This document shows, piece after piece, positions 29,314 through 34,366 of a stretch of DNA of 34,366 nt (positions are counted from its first letter, which is position 1; each line of letters begins with the position of its first letter). The position numbers and the translations under genes were made by a program. The notes below the pieces were generated by a model, which made no database searches, was not told the DNA's origin, and worked only from the letters and a program-made list of their open reading frames with translations. This DNA is from Halobacteriales archaeon QH_2_65_14 (GTDB taxonomy: Archaea > Halobacteriota > Halobacteria > Halobacteriales > Haloarculaceae), in NCBI GenBank assembly GCA_003021285.1, contig PXQO01000046.1:1-34366 (forward strand), written 5' to 3'.

Positions 29314-30183
29314 ATGCGCGTAGTCGTCCACGGCGGAGCAGGTGGCGAGCCGGACGAACCCGAACCTCGACAGGCGACGCTGGACCGTGCTGTGGCGGTC
29401 GGCGTCGACGCAACGACCCCGATGTCGGCAGCAGTCGGGGCCGTTCGCGTGCTCGAATCGGGACCGCGGTTCAACGCCGGCGTCGGCAGTGCAGTCCAGA
29501 GCGACGGGACAATCCGGACCGACGCCGGCGTGATGACTGGCGACGGACGGACGGGGGCGGCCTGCTCGATGCCCGGCGTCGAACACGCCATCGAGGTCGC
29601 ACGTATCGTCGCGACGGAGACGCCCCACGTTCTCGTCGTCGGGGACCGGGCGGTCGCGCTCGCCGACGCGTACGACGTTGCGACAGACTGTGATCTCTGG
29701 ACCGAGGGGACCCGCGACCGCTGGGATGAACTCGACCCGGCCGGTCCGGGGGTCCGCGACCAGCTAGAGTGGCTCCGCGAGCGCTTCGGCGGAACCGATA
29801 CGGTCGGCGCGGTCGCGACCGACGGCGATGGGGTCGCCGCCGCGACTTCGACGGGGGGTCGGTGGTGTGCACTCGCCGGCAGGGTCGGCGACGTTCCACA
29901 GGTCGGAGCCGGCTTCTATGCAACGGCCAACGCCGCCGTGAGTACGACCGGTGGGGGCGAAGCCATCGCCAGGTTCGGCCTCGCGCGTCACGTGGCCGAC
30001 GCAATCGAATCCGGCGAGGCCCCGACCGAGGCAACACGGCGACTCATCGAGGAGTTCGACTCGGAGACGAGCGCCAGCGCGGGCGTCATCGCGGTCGACA
30101 GCGACGGCCGGACCGGTTCGGCGTTCAACTCCAGTGGCATGCAGACGGCGACCGGGCAGGGAACGGGCGATACCGATGGCTGA
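29314..30183 (+). CDS. Isoaspartyl peptidase/L-asparaginase (Ntn-hydrolase, T2 family)
   Basis: MRVVVHGGAGG..., RFNAGVGSAVQSDGTIRTDAGVM, catalytic Thr in TDTVGAVATDGDGVAAATSTGG. Confidence 0.92.
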   Translation: MRVVVHGGAGGEPDEPEPRQATLDRAVAVGVDATTPMSAAVGAVRVLESGPRFNAGVGSAVQSDGTIRTDAGVMTGDGRTGAACSMPGVEHAIEVARIVATETPHVLVVGDRAVALADAYDVATDCDLWTEGTRDRWDELDPAGPGVRDQLEWLRERFGGTDTVGAVATDGDGVAAATSTGGRWCALAGRVGDVPQVGAGFYATANAAVSTTGGGEAIARFGLARHVADAIESGEAPTEATRRLIEEFDSETSASAGVIAVDSDGRTGSAFNSSGMQTATGQGTGDTDG

Positions 30184-31213
30184 GGACCCCAAGAGCCGGG
30201 GGCCGGGCGATCAGGCCGCCACTCCGGAGCGAACGGAATCGAGCGGTCTCCCGGCCTTGTTCCCGCAGTTCGGCATTGCCGTCTGTTTTTTCGCGGCGGT
30301 GCTGGGCGGGATGGCGACGTTCGACCGGGCTGTTGCGCTCGGACTCGGGTTCGACGACCCCCACCAGGTGGGCAACGTCGGCGTGTTCGCCGCCGTCGTC
30401 CTCGGGGCGACGGTCGTCATGGTGGCAACGTTCCGCTACGACAGGGGCATGGAGTTCATTCGACTGCTCATGGTCGCGGTGTTCGGCTGGCTCGTTGCCC
30501 TCGCCGTCGTACTGGCGACGGACGTCGGGACCGTGGTGACCGATAACCCGGTCCTGGAGGGGTTTCCCGCCAGCCCGTTTCCCGCCGTCGTGATGGTGCT
30601 CACGGCGGCGCTCCTGTGGCTCTATCCCGAGTGGTACGTCCTGAACGTCGTCGGCATCGTCAGCGGTGCCGCCGGAATCGCGATTCTGGGTATCAGTTTC
30701 GGCCCGTTTCCCATCGTCGTCCTCCTGGTTGCCTGGGCGGCATACGACGCCTACGCCGTGTACTGGTCGGGACACATGAAGGAACTGGCCGGGGGCGCGA
30801 CCTCCCTGAAGGTTCCGGTCGTGTTCGTCTTCCCCGAGGACCCGGGGTTCTCGATACGGGAAGACGGCCTCACCGTGGTGGAGGGCGGGACCGACGGCGA
30901 GGAGAACGCCGACAGTAGCCCGTTCCAGGGGGCGATACTCGGCCTCGGTGACGCGTTGATTCCCGGGATGCTCGCGGTCAGCGCGGCGGAGTTTCTCGAC
31001 GCGCCGGTGCTCGTCTCGGCGCTCAACGCCAACGCTCCGGCGCTGGGAACCGTCGGCGGTGCCGTGGTCGGCATCCTCGTCCTCAACTACATCGTCCACC
31101 ACTACGAGGGCGTCCACGCCGGCCTCCCGCCACTGGTTACCTGTGTGCTCGCAGGGTATCTCCTCGGCGCTGTCGCCGGCGGCGTCCCGGTACAGGTCGC
31201 ACTCGGCCTCTGA
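30176..31213 (+). CDS. Presenilin-family intramembrane aspartyl protease (PSH)
   Basis: Multi-TM protein with YD motif (VAWAAYDAYAVYWS), GxGD motif (GLGDALIPGML) and C-terminal HAGLPPLV in the PAL position. Overlaps the asparaginase by 8 bp. Confidence 0.9.
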   Translation: MAEDPKSRGPGDQAATPERTESSGLPALFPQFGIAVCFFAAVLGGMATFDRAVALGLGFDDPHQVGNVGVFAAVVLGATVVMVATFRYDRGMEFIRLLMVAVFGWLVALAVVLATDVGTVVTDNPVLEGFPASPFPAVVMVLTAALLWLYPEWYVLNVVGIVSGAAGIAILGISFGPFPIVVLLVAWAAYDAYAVYWSGHMKELAGGATSLKVPVVFVFPEDPGFSIREDGLTVVEGGTDGEENADSSPFQGAILGLGDALIPGMLAVSAAEFLDAPVLVSALNANAPALGTVGGAVVGILVLNYIVHHYEGVHAGLPPLVTCVLAGYLLGAVAGGVPVQVALGL

Positions 31214-31311
31214 ACCGCCGGTTCCGGCGGGCAACCGGCGTCGGGATTGTCCAGTGCAAAACAGCAGTCTCGAACGGTACGCCTATGCCATCGAGCGACA
31301 AAAGACGGAAC

Positions 31312-32205
31312 ATGAGCACCGACGTGGACCTGGGAAGCGAACCCTACGAGAAGAACCGCGAGGCAGGCGAGATACTCCAGACGGTCCGTGCGGAGGCGGT
31401 CGACCGCATCGAGGTGGGGGAGAGTCACCTCGAACTCGCGGAGTACGTCGAGGACCACATTAGGGAACTCGGCGGCGAACCTGCCTTCCCGGTGAACGTC
31501 TGTATCGACGAGGAAGCCGCTCACGGGACGCCCAGCATCGACGACGACGCGACCTTCGGCGAGGAGATGATAAACATCGACATCGGCGTCCACGTCGACG
31601 GCTGGCTCGCCGACTCTGCGATCACTGTCGACCTCTCGGGCAACGACGAACTCGTCGAGGCGTCCACAGAGGCGCTGGAGGCCGCCATCGAGATGGTCGA
31701 ACCCGGCATCGACACCGGGGTCCTGGGTGACGTCATCGGACGGACAATCGAGGGCTACGGCTACAAGCCGATTGTGAATCTGACCGGTCACGGGCTCGGC
31801 CACTGGGAACAACACACCACGCCCAACATTCCCAACAAGAAGGTCCCGCAGGGTGTCGAACTGGAGGTCGGCGACGTCGTCGCAATCGAGCCCTTCGCCA
31901 CCGACGGCCGCGGGAAAGTCACTGAAGGAAACGATGAGGAAATCTTCGCGCTCGAACGCGAGGCCTCCGTGCGCAACCGCGAGGCCCGCCAGGCGCTCGA
32001 ACATATCACCGAACAGTTCCGGACGCTTCCGTTCGCTACCAGGTGGCTCGACGTGTCCCGCGCCGGGATGACGCTCCGACGACTCAAACAGCGCGACATC
32101 GTCCACGGCTACCCCGTTCTCAAAGAGGAGGCGGGAAGCCTCGTCAGTCAGAAAGAACACACCGTCATCGTGACCGAGGACGGCTGCGAAGTGACGACCC
32201 GGTGA
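31312..32205 (+). CDS. map: Type II methionine aminopeptidase
   Basis: INIDIGVHVDGWLADSAITVDL, LTGHGLGHWEQHTTPNIPN, VVAIEPFATDGRGKV, MetAP2 metal-ligand layout. Confidence 0.94.
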   Translation: MSTDVDLGSEPYEKNREAGEILQTVRAEAVDRIEVGESHLELAEYVEDHIRELGGEPAFPVNVCIDEEAAHGTPSIDDDATFGEEMINIDIGVHVDGWLADSAITVDLSGNDELVEASTEALEAAIEMVEPGIDTGVLGDVIGRTIEGYGYKPIVNLTGHGLGHWEQHTTPNIPNKKVPQGVELEVGDVVAIEPFATDGRGKVTEGNDEEIFALEREASVRNREARQALEHITEQFRTLPFATRWLDVSRAGMTLRRLKQRDIVHGYPVLKEEAGSLVSQKEHTVIVTEDGCEVTTR

Positions 32206-32209
32206 GTGA

Positions 32210-32428
32210 TAGTGGTTACTGTGATTGTTTTCGTGACCAGGACACGCACACCCCTATTTCGCCGTCTCATAGTGGTTGTTGTGACTCGTTTCGGCCCGGC
32301 CGAAATTATCCCTGTTTCGGCGGCTGAAACGGGCGAGGAGTGACTCCACGGCAGTAACTAATCACAACAACCACTATCACACACCTGGACTATGACAGCA
32401 CGGCGGTAAAGAGTCACAATAACCACTA
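32210..32428 (+). mobile_element. MITE-like element copy D (diverged, ~109 bp when restored), split by copy C
   Basis: Left end TAGTGGTTACTGTGA and right end TCACAATAACCACTA, flanked by TGA/CGA. Removing copy C plus one TCA leaves ~109 bp that aligns end to end with the other copies. Confidence 0.75.
32270..32376 (+). mobile_element. MITE-like element copy C (107 bp) nested inside copy D, TCA target duplication
   Basis: TAGTGGTTGTTGTGA...TCACAACAACCACTA (15-bp perfect TIR), flanked by TCA (32267-32269) and TCA (32377-32379). Confidence 0.92.
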
Positions 32429-32456
32429 CGAGGGAAATCCGTAGCTGAGTCGCACG

Positions 32457-32587
32457 CTAGACGTTGTTCATTCGGAGTGCCGTGGTCGTTCCACAGACCT
32501 GGCACTCGGTCACACGATACGGCTCGCACGACCGCACTGCTCACAGTCCTCTGTCATCTCCGTTATCGACTCGTTTTTGGCTGCCAT
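32457..32587 (-). pseudogene. Frameshifted small zinc-ribbon protein
   Basis: Minus strand: MAAKNESITEMTEDCEQCGRASRIV*; alternative frame continues EPYRVTECQVCGTTTALRMNNV*. Together CxxC...CxxC, length not a multiple of 3. Confidence 0.5.
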
Positions 32588-32952
32588 TCTACTATCTACG
32601 AGGATGGATAACAGCATAAAAAAGGACGACCGTTGACTCCGTTTTGACCGTTTTATCGCACGATTGCGTCCGATTCTGGCCGATAACACCTCGAAATATC
32701 TTTATACTGTTCATCAAGGGATTTGAGAGCACATCTCCACCTCTCGACAATAAACGGCCGATAGCTTTATTAACCAGAATGCCAGCGTAGCGCGAGACGG
32801 TGGCCGGTATTGTGTCTCGTTGATTGCCTTGCTCGTGGGAGCGAAAGTCCGTTGGGCGACACAAGTTTCGGCCGCCGGAGGGGCAAATCGCTGGGGCCAC
32901 TGGTAGTTGATATGCGTAGTGCTTTTATCGGACCCGGGGCGATATAGGATAG

Positions 32953-34164
32953 ATGCTTCGGCGGGTCACTGTAGGACTGGCAGTCGCGGTGTTTCTGGCG
33001 GCGGCTATCGGTCTCGTTGTTGTCGGACCAGACGGGGGGGACGAGGGTAGCAGGACACAGTTTGCCCCGGCCCAGACCGACGAGTTCGACAACACGGTCT
33101 TCAGGATCCAGGTCCGCGAGGATGGGGACGTCCGCTGGACAATCGAACACGAACGGATTCTCGACGACGACGAGGAGGAATCCCAGTTTCGCGAGTTCGC
33201 GGAAACCTTCCGGAACGAGGAGACCGAGGCCTTCCGGAACTTCAGGACCCGCGCCGGGAGATTGATCGAGCAGGGGTCGGATGCGACTGGACGGGAGATG
33301 GCGGCGACGGAGTTCGAGCGCGACGCATACGTCGATCCACTCAATCAGGCAAGCGGGATCATCGAGATGTCGTTCCGCTGGGAAAACTTCTCCCAGGTCG
33401 ACGGCGAACGGGTCTTCATCGGCGACGTCTTCGACGGGGGATGGGGTATCGTCGAGAACCAGCGGCTGACGATCCAGACCAGGGAACAACTCGTGTTTCA
33501 GACGGTGGAACCAGAACCCGATTCGATGACTGTCACGGGTGATCTGGCGGCCAGCGAATCCGTCTCGTGGTTCGGCGAGCGGCAGTTCACGGACGAACGA
33601 CCACGCGTCGTCATGGTCCCGCCGGAGGAACTCCTCGACAGTAACGGAACAGCCTCGCCGACGCCGGGGGACAGCGGCCCCGCCGACGACAGCCCTGGGG
33701 ACGACGCTGATGACGACGGGACTAGCGAGCAGACGGAGGGGTCGGACATGGAGCGGATGGTTCTCGTGGTCGGGGTTCTGGTCCTTCTCGGCCTCGGCGG
33801 CGGTGCAGCCTGGTATTCCGGGGCGCTTTCCCGTTCAGGCGGTGACGGGACGGCTGCTGAATCCCCACGTTCGGGAGGAGGGGCAGGCTCCGAAGTCGAA
33901 TCCACCCCGGAGACAGCGGTACCGGAGGCGGAACTCCTGTCGGATGAGGACCGGGTCATACAACTCCTCGAAGCCAATGGCGGCCGAATGAAGCAGGTCA
34001 ACATCGTCGAGGAGACCGACTGGTCGAAATCCAAGGTCAGTATGCTCCTCTCAGAGATGGAGGACGACGGCCAGATCAGCAAGCTTCGAGTCGGCCGCGA
34101 AAACATCATCAGTCTCGCCGGCGAGGAACCCGAAGCTGCCGGTTCGCCGTTCGAGGAAGAGTGA
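32953..34164 (+). CDS. Membrane-anchored protein with C-terminal winged helix (DUF7345/DUF7343-like haloarchaeal regulator)
   Basis: N-terminal signal/TM, extracytoplasmic domain, second TM (MVLVVGVLVLLGLGGGAAWYSG), C-terminal DRVIQLLEANGGRMKQVNIVEETDWSKSKVSMLLSEMEDDGQISKLRVGRENIISL. Confidence 0.85.
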   Translation: MLRRVTVGLAVAVFLAAAIGLVVVGPDGGDEGSRTQFAPAQTDEFDNTVFRIQVREDGDVRWTIEHERILDDDEEESQFREFAETFRNEETEAFRNFRTRAGRLIEQGSDATGREMAATEFERDAYVDPLNQASGIIEMSFRWENFSQVDGERVFIGDVFDGGWGIVENQRLTIQTREQLVFQTVEPEPDSMTVTGDLAASESVSWFGERQFTDERPRVVMVPPEELLDSNGTASPTPGDSGPADDSPGDDADDDGTSEQTEGSDMERMVLVVGVLVLLGLGGGAAWYSGALSRSGGDGTAAESPRSGGGAGSEVESTPETAVPEAELLSDEDRVIQLLEANGGRMKQVNIVEETDWSKSKVSMLLSEMEDDGQISKLRVGRENIISLAGEEPEAAGSPFEEE

Positions 34165-34234
34165 TATCGACTCCCGCCCCGGGTGCGAAACATAATTGTT
34201 ATACCGGCTGCCTTGCCTACCCCAATACGCCTGC

Positions 34235-34309
34235 GCTCCGATAGTGTAGTCCGGCCAATCATATTGCCCTCTCGAGGCAATGACCGGGGTTCAAATCCCC
34301 GTCGGAGCA
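34235..34309 (+). tRNA. tRNA-Glu (anticodon CTC)
   Basis: GCTCCGATAGTGTAGTCCGGCCAATCATATTGCCCTCTCGAGGCAATGACCGGGGTTCAAATCCCCGTCGGAGCA; acceptor GCTCCGA/TCGGAGC, anticodon loop CTCTCGA. Confidence 0.95.
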
Positions 34310-34366
34310 TCGCAGCGAACGAGTTTTTGAGTGAGCGAGAAGCGCACAAGGGGATTTGAGCAGGGA

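Noticed and set aside
27368-29323. 651-aa plus-strand ORF
   Set aside because: Antisense to the clearly recognisable S9 peptidase; no domain motifs.

Overview
Haloarchaeal chromosomal segment: high GC, acidic proteins, archaeal 7S SRP RNA, archaeal PCNA and bacterio-opsin-activator-type HTH. Most of the window is ordinary housekeeping and metabolic genes: pcn, glutamate dehydrogenase, dnaJ, gatC, icd, arginase, methionine aminopeptidase, a presenilin-type protease, tRNA-Arg(TCG), tRNA-Glu(CTC) and SRP RNA. The most interesting signal is a family of ~108-bp non-coding, palindrome-rich elements. They have 15-bp terminal inverted repeats (TAGTGGTTGTTGTGA...TCACAACAACCACTA) and 3-bp target duplications. 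There are three well-preserved copies, and one of these is inserted inside an older, diverged fourth copy (32207-32431). Degenerate single ends lie elsewhere. This is a MITE-like family with no transposase partner in the window. Other accessory features are an apparently intact IS607-type tnpA/tnpB element with a candidate omega-RNA and an IS remnant at the left edge. Several genes look damaged or rearranged: gatA lacks its catalytic-serine segment and carries a second frameshifting deletion; a peroxiredoxin has a 1-nt frameshift; an ArsM-like methyltransferase survives only as a tail; a small zinc-ribbon gene is frameshifted. A cytidine deaminase is fused in frame to a uridine phosphorylase. 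No CRISPR array was seen. All calls come from reading the sequence and supplied translations; no database search was run.
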